A stretch of DNA of 64,000 bases, taken from the NCBI GenBank assembly GCA_003104975.1, contig PQAM01000008.1, positions 434,001 to 498,000 on the forward strand, given 5' to 3'. Source of the stretch: Candidatus Methylomirabilota bacterium. GTDB lineage: Bacteria; Methylomirabilota; Methylomirabilia; Methylomirabilales; Methylomirabilaceae. A program made the position numbers and the translations under genes. Shown here one piece after another: positions 24,572 through 33,163 of the stretch (positions are counted from its first letter, which is position 1; the number at the start of each line of letters is the position of its first letter). A model generated the notes under the pieces. It was not told where the DNA came from, searched no databases, and saw only the letters and a list, made by a program, of their open reading frames with translations.

Positions 24572-26314
24572 ATGACACCACAACTCTCAATTGACCGGCC
24601 GTTCAGAAGATATGGCGGGGTTGTGGCCGCGTGCCTTGCCTTGGCCGTCCTGGCTAATGCGTTTGCGGTCTATTATGTGGTTCAAGAACGCTACATCTAT
24701 TATTGGGACTGGTCCCATTATTGGGATCGGTACCGGGATCTTGCCGGGTCACTCACGCAGCATCCCATCGCGACGCTTGGTTCCCTGATCGGTTCCATTC
24801 GGAAGGACGACCATAATTCGTTGCCGGTGCTGCCGCTGGTCCCGGTGGGATGGCTGTTCGGAACCGGCCGCCTGCCGTACATATTGGCCATTACCAATAT
24901 CTATCTGGTGCCGGCTGTCTTGGTTATGGGGCTGCTGGTGCAGCGGCTGTTTCGTCCGTACTTTCCCCGGCGGCCTTTCGTGCCGTTCGTGTTGACCGTC
25001 GCGAGTCTCCCGCTGCTCCATATGCTGTGGGCTGCCGCACTGCAAGGATACCCCGACGTGGTGGGGATCGTCCTCATAGGAGGCATATCGCTGCTGCACT
25101 TCGCCGTACCGCTCTCGGAACAGGGCTTGGGTAGACTGGTGGCGACCGGACTACTTCTTTGCCTTCTCGTTCTGCTCAGGCGCTGGTATGCGTTTTGGGT
25201 GGTGGCCTTCTTTCCGGCGATTACCGTTGCTCACGGTCTTGATATCTATCAGCGGCACGGCATCGCCTGGCGCCCTTATCTGACTGCCGGCCGCAACGCG
25301 GTCATCATTGGGCTTGTTTTCACCCTGACCCTGTTTTGGCTCGCCGCTCCGTTTGCGTTGAGGGCCATGCGAACGGACTATTCCGACATCTATTCGGCCT
25401 GGCGGTATAATAACTCCCTGGTCGAGGTCGCGAAAGATGTGGCCCGTAAATTCGGGTGGTTTGAACTGATCACCGGTCTGGTCGGGCTTGTCTGGCTCAT
25501 CGTCCGTCAGGAAACCCGGGTGATAGGCAGCTTCCTGCTCGTGCAATTGTTCGCGATTTTCGTGCTGTTCGCGCGAACCCAGGTCTTTGGAGTTCAACAT
25601 GTGTACCTGCTGATTCCGGGTCTCGCCGTAGGCATTGCGGCAGTCGTTATCGGCCTCTGGAGGGAGATGACGAACGGCTTGTGGCGAGTCGCTTCGGTCG
25701 GGTGTGTGCTGGCTGCCCTATCGATAAGCTCCTTCGCGACCTTTGTTCCGGGAGTTGCGGGTATTGCTGAGCATCTTGGCAGCTTCGTCCCAGCCCCGTC
25801 AACGCGACTGTACCCACTGGTCAGGTACGACATTGATGTGCTGGAAAACCTGCTGGCGCGTGTAGAGACGTTGGAGCTGCAGCAACCGGGCGATATCTAT
25901 GTATTGGCCAGCTCCCATATTCTGAATTCAAATATCTTGCAGAACGCCTGTAGGCTTGGCCCACACCCTCGATCTTTTTGTGACCGTATCCTGTACACGC
26001 ACGATGTCGACAAGCGCGACGGGTTTCCCCGCCGGTTCCTGCAAGCGACATACCTCGTGGCCGCCAGTCCCACGCAATACAGTGTGCGTCCCGATGACCA
26101 GCGCGTCGTCGGCGTCCTGGCGCGGGAAGTCACCGAGGGCCACGGCATCGGCGCCTCGTTTCAGCGCCTGCCCGGTAGGTTCACGCTCGACAACGGGGTC
26201 ACCGTATGGATCTATATGAGGGTTCGACCGTTCGAACGAACCGACCTCGACGCACTCGAAGATGAGTTCAACGGCTATTATCCCGGAAGAGGGCACCTCT
26301 TCTCGGTGCCGTAG
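24572..26314 (+). CDS. Polytopic membrane protein, possible GT-C-type transferase (copy 2)
   Basis: 580 residues, a close paralogue of the protein at 21434 along the whole length; for example both contain VPVGWLFGTGRLPYILAITN and end in EFNGYYPGRGHLFSVP, with nearly identical DNA at the 3' end. Same plan: N-terminal helix, acidic loop (YYWDWSHYWDRYRDL), many membrane segments, C-terminal soluble part. The tandem copies probably arose by duplication, with the methyltransferase gene and repeats now between them. Divergence in loops could mean different acceptors. Confidence 0.66.
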   Translation: MTPQLSIDRPFRRYGGVVAACLALAVLANAFAVYYVVQERYIYYWDWSHYWDRYRDLAGSLTQHPIATLGSLIGSIRKDDHNSLPVLPLVPVGWLFGTGRLPYILAITNIYLVPAVLVMGLLVQRLFRPYFPRRPFVPFVLTVASLPLLHMLWAAALQGYPDVVGIVLIGGISLLHFAVPLSEQGLGRLVATGLLLCLLVLLRRWYAFWVVAFFPAITVAHGLDIYQRHGIAWRPYLTAGRNAVIIGLVFTLTLFWLAAPFALRAMRTDYSDIYSAWRYNNSLVEVAKDVARKFGWFELITGLVGLVWLIVRQETRVIGSFLLVQLFAIFVLFARTQVFGVQHVYLLIPGLAVGIAAVVIGLWREMTNGLWRVASVGCVLAALSISSFATFVPGVAGIAEHLGSFVPAPSTRLYPLVRYDIDVLENLLARVETLELQQPGDIYVLASSHILNSNILQNACRLGPHPRSFCDRILYTHDVDKRDGFPRRFLQATYLVAASPTQYSVRPDDQRVVGVLAREVTEGHGIGASFQRLPGRFTLDNGVTVWIYMRVRPFERTDLDALEDEFNGYYPGRGHLFSVP

Positions 26315-27283
26315 ATGAGTGAAATGACCCCGACAATCTCCATCGTCCTGCCGGTCTTCAACGAATCGCAGACGCTGCCGGCGCTTTATGCGCGGCTTGC
26401 CGGGGTGATGCGCCGCCTGGGCGAGTCGTACGAACTGGTCTTCGTGAACGACGGCAGCCGGGACGGCAGCCTGGATGTGCTGAAAAAGTTGGCGACTGAG
26501 GATTCGAAGATCAGGGTCGTCAGTCTCTCCCGGAACTTCGGCCATCAGATGGCGATCACCTGCGGGCTGGATCGCGCCCGCGGGGCCGCCGTTATCGTCA
26601 TGGATGCCGATCTGCAAGATCCGCCCGAGCTGATCCCAACGCTGATCGAGCGGTGGCGCGAAGGCTACGACGTCGTGTATGCCGTCCGCGAGGAGCGCCA
26701 AGGGGAAAGCCTGTTCAAGCGGGCGACGGCAGCGCTGTTCTACCGGCTGATTCGCAGGCTGTCACGCGTCGAGATCCCGGCCGACACGGGGGACTTCCGG
26801 TTGCTCAGCCGGCGCGCCGTGGAGGCGCTGCGAGCGACCACCGAGCGCAACCGCTTTGTCAGAGGGCTGGTGGGCTGGATCGGCTACCGACAGACGGGTG
26901 TGCGGTTCATCCGTGAGGAACGGGCCGCCGGCGAGACCAAGTATCCGTTCAGGAAGATGCTGAAATTTGCCATCGACGGCATCACCTCCTTTTCGTTTGT
27001 CCCACTGCAGATGGCCACCTACTTCGGCTTCCTGATCTCCGGTGCGAGTTTTCTCTATATCGTCTATGCGGTGCTCCAGAAGTTGCTTACGGATCGGCCC
27101 GTGACCGGCTGGACGTCGTTGATGGTCGCGATGCTCTTCCTTGGCGGCGTGCAGTTGATCACGCTGGGAATCATCGGCGAGTACATCGGTCGCATCTATG
27201 AGGAGGTCAAACAGCGGCCGCTCTACCTGGTCGATGAAATGATCGGATTCGACGCGGAATCTGGGGAGGGGTCGCGTTCATGA
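26315..27283 (+). CDS. GT2 polyprenyl-phosphate glycosyltransferase (GtrB/ArnC/DPM-like)
   Basis: 322 residues beginning on the base after the preceding stop. ISIVLPVFNESQTLPALYARL, FVNDGSRDGS near 46 and VMDADLQDPPELIP near 97 are the DXD-type donor site of this family. R-rich DTGDFRLLSRRAVEAL follows. Two C-terminal membrane helices (about 230-300) anchor it. It should move a sugar from a nucleotide to polyprenyl phosphate, producing the lipid donor used by periplasmic GT-C enzymes, for which the two membrane proteins just upstream are candidates. Confidence 0.9.
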   Translation: MSEMTPTISIVLPVFNESQTLPALYARLAGVMRRLGESYELVFVNDGSRDGSLDVLKKLATEDSKIRVVSLSRNFGHQMAITCGLDRARGAAVIVMDADLQDPPELIPTLIERWREGYDVVYAVREERQGESLFKRATAALFYRLIRRLSRVEIPADTGDFRLLSRRAVEALRATTERNRFVRGLVGWIGYRQTGVRFIREERAAGETKYPFRKMLKFAIDGITSFSFVPLQMATYFGFLISGASFLYIVYAVLQKLLTDRPVTGWTSLMVAMLFLGGVQLITLGIIGEYIGRIYEEVKQRPLYLVDEMIGFDAESGEGSRS

Positions 27284-27353
27284 GCGGAACCGGAACTCAC
27301 GCCCGCGACTTCCCCAAGATTCCCAGCCTTCGGCTTCAGCTCTGGAGGGTTTC

Positions 27354-28241
27354 ATGATCACGCTCTTGATCGGGGCCGAGGGGCAGTTGGGGCAAGAACT
27401 TCGGCAGATCTTCAGCGATCAGGACTTGGTTACTCTCAACCATGTCGATTTCGAACTGACCGACCGGACTCAGGTGCGGGATGCATTGCGAGAATATCGG
27501 CCCGGTCTGATCCTGAACACCGTGGCCTATCATCGGGTCGATGAGTGCGAACGCTTTCCCGAGCGCGCCTTCGCCGTGAACGCTTTGGCGGTCAGGGATC
27601 TGGCCATTGCCGCCAAAGCGATCGGGGCAGTCCTGGTGCATTTCAGCACCGACTATGTGTTTGACGGACGGCAGCGGACCCCTTACCGGGAGGACGATCC
27701 GCCGGGACCGCTGAGCGTCTACGCCACCTCGAAGCTGGCCGGCGAGTACTTCGTCAAGGCTGTGCTGTCGCAGCACTTCGTCATCCGAACCTGCGGGCTC
27801 TACGGCTTGGCGGGCCGCTATAACAAGACGGGCAATTTCGTTGAAACGATGCTCCGACTAGCCGCGGAGGGGCGCGAGATCCGGGTGGTGGGCGATCAGA
27901 TCGTAACCCCCACAAGTGCGAAGGAGCTGGCGCGCAAGGTTCGGCAATTGGTTGAGACCGGCGCGTATGGTCTGTACCACATCAGTAATAATGGTGAATG
28001 TTCCTGGCACCAGTTTGCGTCGGCGATCTTCGAGATGAGCGGTCTACGTGCCCACTTGCAGGAAACGACGGCTGCCGCCTTCGGGGCCCCTGCCGCTCGC
28101 CCTGCCTACTCCGTTCTGGACAATGCGAATCTGCGGTCGCTCGGTCTCGACGATCTGCGCCCCTGGCGCGATGCCCTCGCCGACTACCTGACCGAGCGGG
28201 CACAACCCCGTGGGACCGACCCGGATGTCTCTGGGGTTTGA
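27354..28241 (+). CDS. rfbD: dTDP-4-dehydrorhamnose reductase
   Basis: 295 residues. The nucleotide-binding loop is GAEGQLG (7-13), the active-site segment STDYVFDG is at 98-105 and the catalytic pair is Y123/K127 in YATSK. The enzyme makes dTDP-L-rhamnose with NAD(P)H. The other three genes of the pathway (rfbA, rfbB, rfbC) are not in this window and must lie elsewhere. Presence here argues that rhamnose is part of the surface glycan. Confidence 0.9.
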   Translation: MITLLIGAEGQLGQELRQIFSDQDLVTLNHVDFELTDRTQVRDALREYRPGLILNTVAYHRVDECERFPERAFAVNALAVRDLAIAAKAIGAVLVHFSTDYVFDGRQRTPYREDDPPGPLSVYATSKLAGEYFVKAVLSQHFVIRTCGLYGLAGRYNKTGNFVETMLRLAAEGREIRVVGDQIVTPTSAKELARKVRQLVETGAYGLYHISNNGECSWHQFASAIFEMSGLRAHLQETTAAAFGAPAARPAYSVLDNANLRSLGLDDLRPWRDALADYLTERAQPRGTDPDVSGV

Positions 28242-28266
28242 CACGTACGTATGTGAGTATTACAGT
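28238..28266 (+). promoter_or_regulatory. Promoter for the glycosyltransferase / WbaP block
   Basis: TTGACA (28238-28243), 17 bases, TACAGT (28261-28266), overlapping the rfbD stop codon. It would drive 28397 onward with a leader of about 120 bases. Confidence 0.62.
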
Positions 28267-28396
28267 ATCTATCGCCGGTTGTCGACGGCTGCTGGCTCAT
28301 GCGGGCGACACGCGAGCCGACCATAACCGGCTTGATGGATCGCGTAGGGTAAGGTTGAGATTTGGAAAGGCTATTTAAGATAAGGGGGAAGAGGTT

Positions 28397-29392
28397 GTGA
28401 TCGATCCTCGGGTTGTCGTGGGGATCATCAACTACGGCGATTACCGTCACCTGCCTACCTGTCTGGACAGCATCAAGCGGCAGACGCTCCCGCCTGAACA
28501 CATCATCCTGCTCGACAACCAGAGTCACGTCGATGAGATTCACCGTGTCGGCAGGGCCTACCCGGAGGTACGGATCCTCGCGATACGGGACAACCTGGGG
28601 TACAGCGGTGGGGCCAATCGCATCATCCGGGAGGCAAACGGGGGTGAGGACATCCTGCTGCTCAACCCCGACGTCGTACTCGACCCGCGGCATCTGGAGG
28701 AGTTGGTCCTGGCGATGCAGTCGAATCCCGGCGCCGGCGCTGCGGGCGGCAAGCTCTTGTTGGGCGATGCTCAGGGGGTCGATGAACGATGTGATGACCC
28801 ATCACAGACGCTGCTCGATACGACGGGTCACCTGATCTTCCGCACACGACGGATCATCGATCGTGGCCACGGCGAACGGGACGATGGCCGGTATGATCGA
28901 CCCGAGGAGATCTTCAGTGTCTGTGGGGCGGCGGTCCTCTACCGCAGGTCGATGCTCGAGGATGTCCGGACCGACGGGGAGTGCTTTGATGAGGACTTCT
29001 TCGCCTATAAGGAGGACGTCGATATCTGCTGGCGGGCCCAACTGCTCGGCTGGACCGCGCTCTACCATCCGGCGGCAACCGCTCACCACCTGAGAGGGTG
29101 GAAGCGCGGCGACAATCGACGGCGCGTCCCCTGGATCCGGAAATACCATTCTTTCAAGAATCATGCCCTGATGATGATCAAGAACGAGCTCCCGGCCCTG
29201 TTGCGCAGGGATTACCTTCCGATCCTCTGGCTGGGGGCATGTGCCATGGCCTACGTGACCCTCGCAGAGCCGACGCTGTGGAGGTCGGCGTTGGATCTGA
29301 GGCGCTACTGGCCCAGGGCCCGTTATAAGCGCGGTATTATCATGGCGCGGCGCCGCGCGTCGGTAGACCGAATGGGTCGCTGGTTCGTGTAG
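28397..29392 (+). CDS. GT2-family glycosyltransferase
   Basis: 331 residues from GTG. VVVGIINYGDYRHLPTCLDS, LLDNQS near 42 and ILLLNPDVVLDPRHLEELV near 90 form the GT-A donor site (here NPD in place of DXD, usual for rhamnosyltransferases such as WbbL-like enzymes). FDEDFFAYKEDVDICWRAQLLGW near 200 is the catalytic-base region of the same group. With rfbD next door, a rhamnosyltransferase is the best guess. Confidence 0.87.
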   Translation: MIDPRVVVGIINYGDYRHLPTCLDSIKRQTLPPEHIILLDNQSHVDEIHRVGRAYPEVRILAIRDNLGYSGGANRIIREANGGEDILLLNPDVVLDPRHLEELVLAMQSNPGAGAAGGKLLLGDAQGVDERCDDPSQTLLDTTGHLIFRTRRIIDRGHGERDDGRYDRPEEIFSVCGAAVLYRRSMLEDVRTDGECFDEDFFAYKEDVDICWRAQLLGWTALYHPAATAHHLRGWKRGDNRRRVPWIRKYHSFKNHALMMIKNELPALLRRDYLPILWLGACAMAYVTLAEPTLWRSALDLRRYWPRARYKRGIIMARRRASVDRMGRWFV

Positions 29393-29399
29393 CTCTGTG

Positions 29400-30563
29400 A
29401 TGTTGACTGAGGCAAAGGTTGCGCTGGTTCACGATTGGCTGACCGGCATGCGTGGCGGCGAGCGGTGCCTGGAGGCGTTCTGCGGTCTCTTCCCGAGAGC
29501 CGATCTCTTCACCCTGTTGCATAGAGAGGGAAGCGTATCGAAGGCCATCGAGGAACGGCAGATTCGAACGTCGGCGATCCAGAGGCTTCCCTTTGCCGCC
29601 TCCTGCTATCGGTACTACCTGCCCCTCTTCCCGTGGGCCATCGAGCGATTCAAGCTTGACGGGTACGATCTGATTCTTTCGAGCAGCCACTGTGTGGCCA
29701 AAGGGGTCAAACCGCCGCCGCAGGCGCTTCATATCGCGTATGTGTATACCCCGATGCGGTATATCTGGGATATGCAGGATGCCTATACGGCCGCTGGCCG
29801 GATGGGTCCCGTATCGCGGCGTATGCTCTGTGCCGTCAGCGATCGCTTGCGTCGGTGGGATACGGCGGTCAATGGGCGGGTCGATCACTTCATCGCTATC
29901 TCTCATCATGTCGCGGATCGGATCCGCCGCCATTACGGCCGAGAGGCTGTTGTGATCTATCCTCCGGTCGAGACCGTACGCTTTCACATTGCCGAGCGAA
30001 CGGACGACTACTATCTGGTAGCCGGGGCCTTCGCCCCGTACAAGCGGATTGATCTGGCGATTGAGGCATGTAACCGGCTGCGTCGGCGCCTGGTGATCGT
30101 GGGTGAAGGCCAGGAGGAAACGCGCTTGCGGCGTATTGCCGGTTCTACTATCGAGTTCGTGGGATGGCGGTCGGACCGCGAGGTGGCCGATCTGCTCAGT
30201 CGTTGCCGCGCACTGATCTTTCCCGGTGAGGAGGACTTCGGCATCCTCCCCGTCGAGGCCATGGCCTCCGGACGGCCGGTGATCGCCTATGGGAAAGGCG
30301 GCGCAACGGAAACCGTCATCCCCCTCACCCCTCACCCCTCACCCCTCACCCCTACCGGTATTTTCTTTGATGAGCAGAACGTGGAGGCGCTGATTCGGGC
30401 TGTCGAGCTTTTTGAGCGCTCATCCGATCGATTTGATCCGGGGGCGCTTCGTACGTACGCCCTCACCTTCGACCGGTCGGTGTTTGAAAAGCGGATCGCC
30501 GGTTATATTGATGAGCGTTTCGACGAATGGAGGCGTAAGGGGGGCTGCCGTCGGCCATGCTGA
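29400..30563 (+). CDS. GT4-family glycosyltransferase (WbaZ-like) carrying a heptamer-coded insert
   Basis: 387 residues. KVALVHDWLTGMRGGERCLEAF is the standard N-terminus of WbaZ-like mannosyltransferases, with HYGREAVVIYPPV and EEDFGILPVEAMASGRPVIAYGKGG (EX7E site) later. At about residues 307-319 the sequence PLTPHPSPLTPTG is coded by five copies of CCCCTCA; relatives are expected to have only a short loop (such as DGETG) there. The reading frame is kept. Ends overlapping the next gene by 7 nt. Confidence 0.87.
   Translation: MLTEAKVALVHDWLTGMRGGERCLEAFCGLFPRADLFTLLHREGSVSKAIEERQIRTSAIQRLPFAASCYRYYLPLFPWAIERFKLDGYDLILSSSHCVAKGVKPPPQALHIAYVYTPMRYIWDMQDAYTAAGRMGPVSRRMLCAVSDRLRRWDTAVNGRVDHFIAISHHVADRIRRHYGREAVVIYPPVETVRFHIAERTDDYYLVAGAFAPYKRIDLAIEACNRLRRRLVIVGEGQEETRLRRIAGSTIEFVGWRSDREVADLLSRCRALIFPGEEDFGILPVEAMASGRPVIAYGKGGATETVIPLTPHPSPLTPTGIFFDEQNVEALIRAVELFERSSDRFDPGALRTYALTFDRSVFEKRIAGYIDERFDEWRRKGGCRRPC
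30320..30356 (+). repeat. Heptamer array CCCCTCA inside a coding sequence
   Basis: Four to five direct copies of CCCCTCA translate as PLTPHPSPLTP in the glycosyltransferase at 29400. Only one arm is present, with no G-rich partner nearby. Confidence 0.85.
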
Positions 30564-31960
30564 AACGCCATAGTGAATTTATCGAAAGTCTCATGCTGCT
30601 CGCCGATCTCCTGGTGATCAGCGCCAGTTGGCTCGGCTCATACTATTTCCGCTTCTATTGGGGCCCGGTGCAGGTCTACCACGAGGTTCCCGACATCCGT
30701 CCGTACCTCCTGCTGCTCGGCCTCATCATCATCGTCTGGGGTGTTGCCTTTAAGGCCTTCGGGCTGTACCGACCCAAGCGGATCTCCTCGCGACTGGCTG
30801 AGGTCAGGGATATTGCGAAGGCGTGCACCATCGCGGTGCTGGTCCTCATTGCGGCCACCTTCTTTCTGAAGCAGTTTGAGTTTTCGCGGATAGTGATCGT
30901 CTGTTTCTGGATCGTCAGCATCGTATCGGTCAGCCTTGTCAGAGGCAGCTTTCGCGAGGCGCTTCGCTTTACACGACGCCGGGGCTACAACCTTCGCCAT
31001 GTCCTGATTGTCGGCGAGGGGGCGTTGGCGCAGGAAATCGCAGACCGGATCCGCGCCCGCCCGGAACTGGGACTGCGTATGAAGGGATTCCTGGTCGGGG
31101 ATGCGGGAATGATCGGCCAACAGATGGACGGATTACGTGCGCTCGGCGCCTACGAGCAGGCAGGGGAGCTGGCGGAGGCGCTGTCCATCGATAGGGTATT
31201 TATTGCCATCCCCCTGGAGACCTATGGGCGAATGGAGGCAATCCTTCGTACTCTGGAGAACGGAACGGCCGCCGTCAACGTGGTACCGGATCTCCATCAG
31301 TATGTGACCCTGCGTGGCGGGGTCGAGGAGTTCGACGGCCTGCCCCTGATCAGTTTGCAAGACTCGCCCCATTACGGATGGAACCTGGTCGGCAAACGGG
31401 TACTGGATGTGATGTTGTCGAGCATTGCCCTCCTGATTACCGGACCGCTGCTGCTCCTGCTCGCCGCAGTGATCAGGCTCACCTCGCCGGGCCCGGTGCT
31501 GTATCGCCAGGAGCGCATGGGGCTGGACGGCAGGACCTTTCAGATGCTGAAGTTCCGATCCATGCGAGACGACGCTGAGGAGGAGACCGGCCCGGTATGG
31601 GCCGCGCGCGACGATGGACGTCGAACGGCGATCGGCGCGCTGTTACGTCGGACCTCATTAGATGAACTGCCGCAACTGGTGAATGTGCTGAAGGGGGAAA
31701 TGAGCCTGGTCGGTCCCCGACCGGAGCGGCCGGTCTTTATAGAGGAGTTTCGGAAACGGATTCCACGATATATGCTTCGACACAAGGTCAAGGCCGGGAT
31801 CACCGGATGGGCGCAGGTCAATGGGTGGAGGGGCGATACCTCTATCGAAAAACGGATCGAGTGCGACCTGTTTTACATCGAGAACTGGTCATTGGTGTTC
31901 GATCTGAGGATCCTCTGGTTGAGCTTTTGGAAGGGGTTCATTCACAAGAATGCCATGTGA
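30557..31960 (+). CDS. Polyprenyl-phosphate sugar-1-phosphate transferase (WbaP/WcaJ-like)
   Basis: 467 residues. Four to five N-terminal helices (about 10-125), a central nucleotide-binding-like domain (HVLIVGEGALAQEIADRIR near 150), then the bacterial sugar transferase domain (about 275-467): KRVLDVMLSSIALLITGPLL, LYRQERMGLDGRTFQMLKFRSM, and DELPQLVNVLKGEMSLVGPRPE. It starts a glycan by loading the first sugar phosphate on undecaprenyl phosphate at the inner membrane. It closes the transferase operon; no Wzx or Wzy gene is seen, so Wzm/Wzt is the only exporter here. Confidence 0.93.
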   Translation: MLKRHSEFIESLMLLADLLVISASWLGSYYFRFYWGPVQVYHEVPDIRPYLLLLGLIIIVWGVAFKAFGLYRPKRISSRLAEVRDIAKACTIAVLVLIAATFFLKQFEFSRIVIVCFWIVSIVSVSLVRGSFREALRFTRRRGYNLRHVLIVGEGALAQEIADRIRARPELGLRMKGFLVGDAGMIGQQMDGLRALGAYEQAGELAEALSIDRVFIAIPLETYGRMEAILRTLENGTAAVNVVPDLHQYVTLRGGVEEFDGLPLISLQDSPHYGWNLVGKRVLDVMLSSIALLITGPLLLLLAAVIRLTSPGPVLYRQERMGLDGRTFQMLKFRSMRDDAEEETGPVWAARDDGRRTAIGALLRRTSLDELPQLVNVLKGEMSLVGPRPERPVFIEEFRKRIPRYMLRHKVKAGITGWAQVNGWRGDTSIEKRIECDLFYIENWSLVFDLRILWLSFWKGFIHKNAM

Positions 31961-31967
31961 TGAAAAT

Positions 31968-32080
31968 CAGGGTGTAGGGGGTAGGGTATAGGGTCTGACA
32001 ACAGGGTTCAGGGTATAGGGGTTAGGGTAAAAAAAATTGTTACCAACCCCAAACCCCATACCCCAACCCCCGTACCCTGT
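31968..32080. repeat. Heptamer inverted array H1
   Basis: G-rich arm (about 31968-32028) with units such as TTAGGGT, GTATAGG and GTAGGGG, a short A/T loop, then a C-rich arm (32041-32080) with CCCCAAA and CCCCATA units. Could fold into a long hairpin or G-quadruplex. Lies between the WbaP-like gene and the epimerase. Confidence 0.85.
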
Positions 32081-32097
32081 CTTTAGAGGGAGGTCTC

Positions 32098-33051
32098 ATG
32101 CGTGTACTGGTCACAGGTGGAGCGGGATTCATTGGGTCGCATGTTGTTGATGCGCTGGTGAGGGAAGGGCATGACGTTGCGGTGGTGGACGACCTGTCGA
32201 TGGGCAAACGACAGCAGGTTCATCCGTCGGCGCGCTTTTACCAGGTCGATATCCGTGACCGTCGAGCCCTCGAGGATGTTTTTCGTGTCGAGCGCCCGGA
32301 GATGGTCAACCATCATGCGGCCCAGGCTGACCTGCGCCGGTCAATGATTGAACCGTCGTTCGATGCCTCTGTCAATGTCATCGGCTCGCTCAATCTGATC
32401 GAGCTTTCTCTTGCCTACGAGGTGAGAAGGTTCATCAACATCTCGTCGGGGGGTGCGGTCTACGGCGAACCACAGCACCTGCCGGTCGACGAGCTCCACC
32501 TGATCCGGCCCATGTCTGTGTACGGGGTGAGTAAATATGCTGTGGAGCAGTACCTGCGCCTCTTTGACGAGTCCGGTTTGAACTACGCGATCTTGCGATA
32601 TGCCAACGTGTACGGTCCTCGACAGAATCCTAAGGGAGAGGCCGGTGTTGTGGCGATCTTCAGCCGGCAGATGCTCGCCGGCGAGCGTCCGACGATTTTC
32701 GGTGACGGCACCAAGACAAGGGATTATGTGTACGTTGATGACATTGTGGCGGCGAATCTTTTGGCGATGGCGAACAAGCAGGCCTCAGGCCGAAGCTACA
32801 ATCTCGGCCTGGGGCGCGAGGTGAGCGACCGGCAGATCTTTGAATCGGTTCGACGGGCGGTAGGCGCCACGTTGGAGCCGATTCTCGCCTCCAAACGGCC
32901 CGGCGAGATCGACCGGATCTGTCTGGACGCCTCCTTGGCAAGGGCAGAGTTGCGCTGGGAACCGACCGTTCCTCTTGAGGAGGGTATCGCTCGTACGGTC
33001 GCGTTTTATCGGAGCGATGGGGCGCAGCGTGGGAAGGGAGAAAGTCATTGA
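32098..33051 (+). CDS. NAD-dependent sugar epimerase/dehydratase (GalE-like)
   Basis: 317 residues, extended SDR fold. GGAGFIGS (7-14) binds NAD, and the catalytic pair is Y142/K146 in YGVSK. ILRYANVYGPRQNPKGEAGVV near 175 and DGTKTRDYVYVDDIV are typical of UDP-glucose 4-epimerase-like enzymes. Which sugar nucleotide it acts on is not clear. AGAGGGAGG precedes the ATG. It sits between heptamer array H1 and the heptose kinase gene. Confidence 0.88.
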   Translation: MRVLVTGGAGFIGSHVVDALVREGHDVAVVDDLSMGKRQQVHPSARFYQVDIRDRRALEDVFRVERPEMVNHHAAQADLRRSMIEPSFDASVNVIGSLNLIELSLAYEVRRFINISSGGAVYGEPQHLPVDELHLIRPMSVYGVSKYAVEQYLRLFDESGLNYAILRYANVYGPRQNPKGEAGVVAIFSRQMLAGERPTIFGDGTKTRDYVYVDDIVAANLLAMANKQASGRSYNLGLGREVSDRQIFESVRRAVGATLEPILASKRPGEIDRICLDASLARAELRWEPTVPLEEGIARTVAFYRSDGAQRGKGESH

Positions 33052-33100
33052 ATTTCCGCGCGATTTCGACTAATCTGACGCTTGATAGGCATGCTCAGAA

Positions 33101-33134
33101 AGTCCCCCCCACCCGTCCCCTCCCCCTCCGAGGG
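33101..33134. repeat. Fragment of CCCCTCCCCCTCCGAGGG palindrome
   Basis: Shares CCCACCCG followed by CCCCTCCCCCTCCGAGGG with the copy translated inside ispA (61261-61315). Only the left half is present here. It lies just upstream of the heptose kinase gene and could supply a spurious early start. Confidence 0.65.
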
Positions 33135-33163
33135 TGTACAGACCGGAGTCAAGGGTAACAGGG

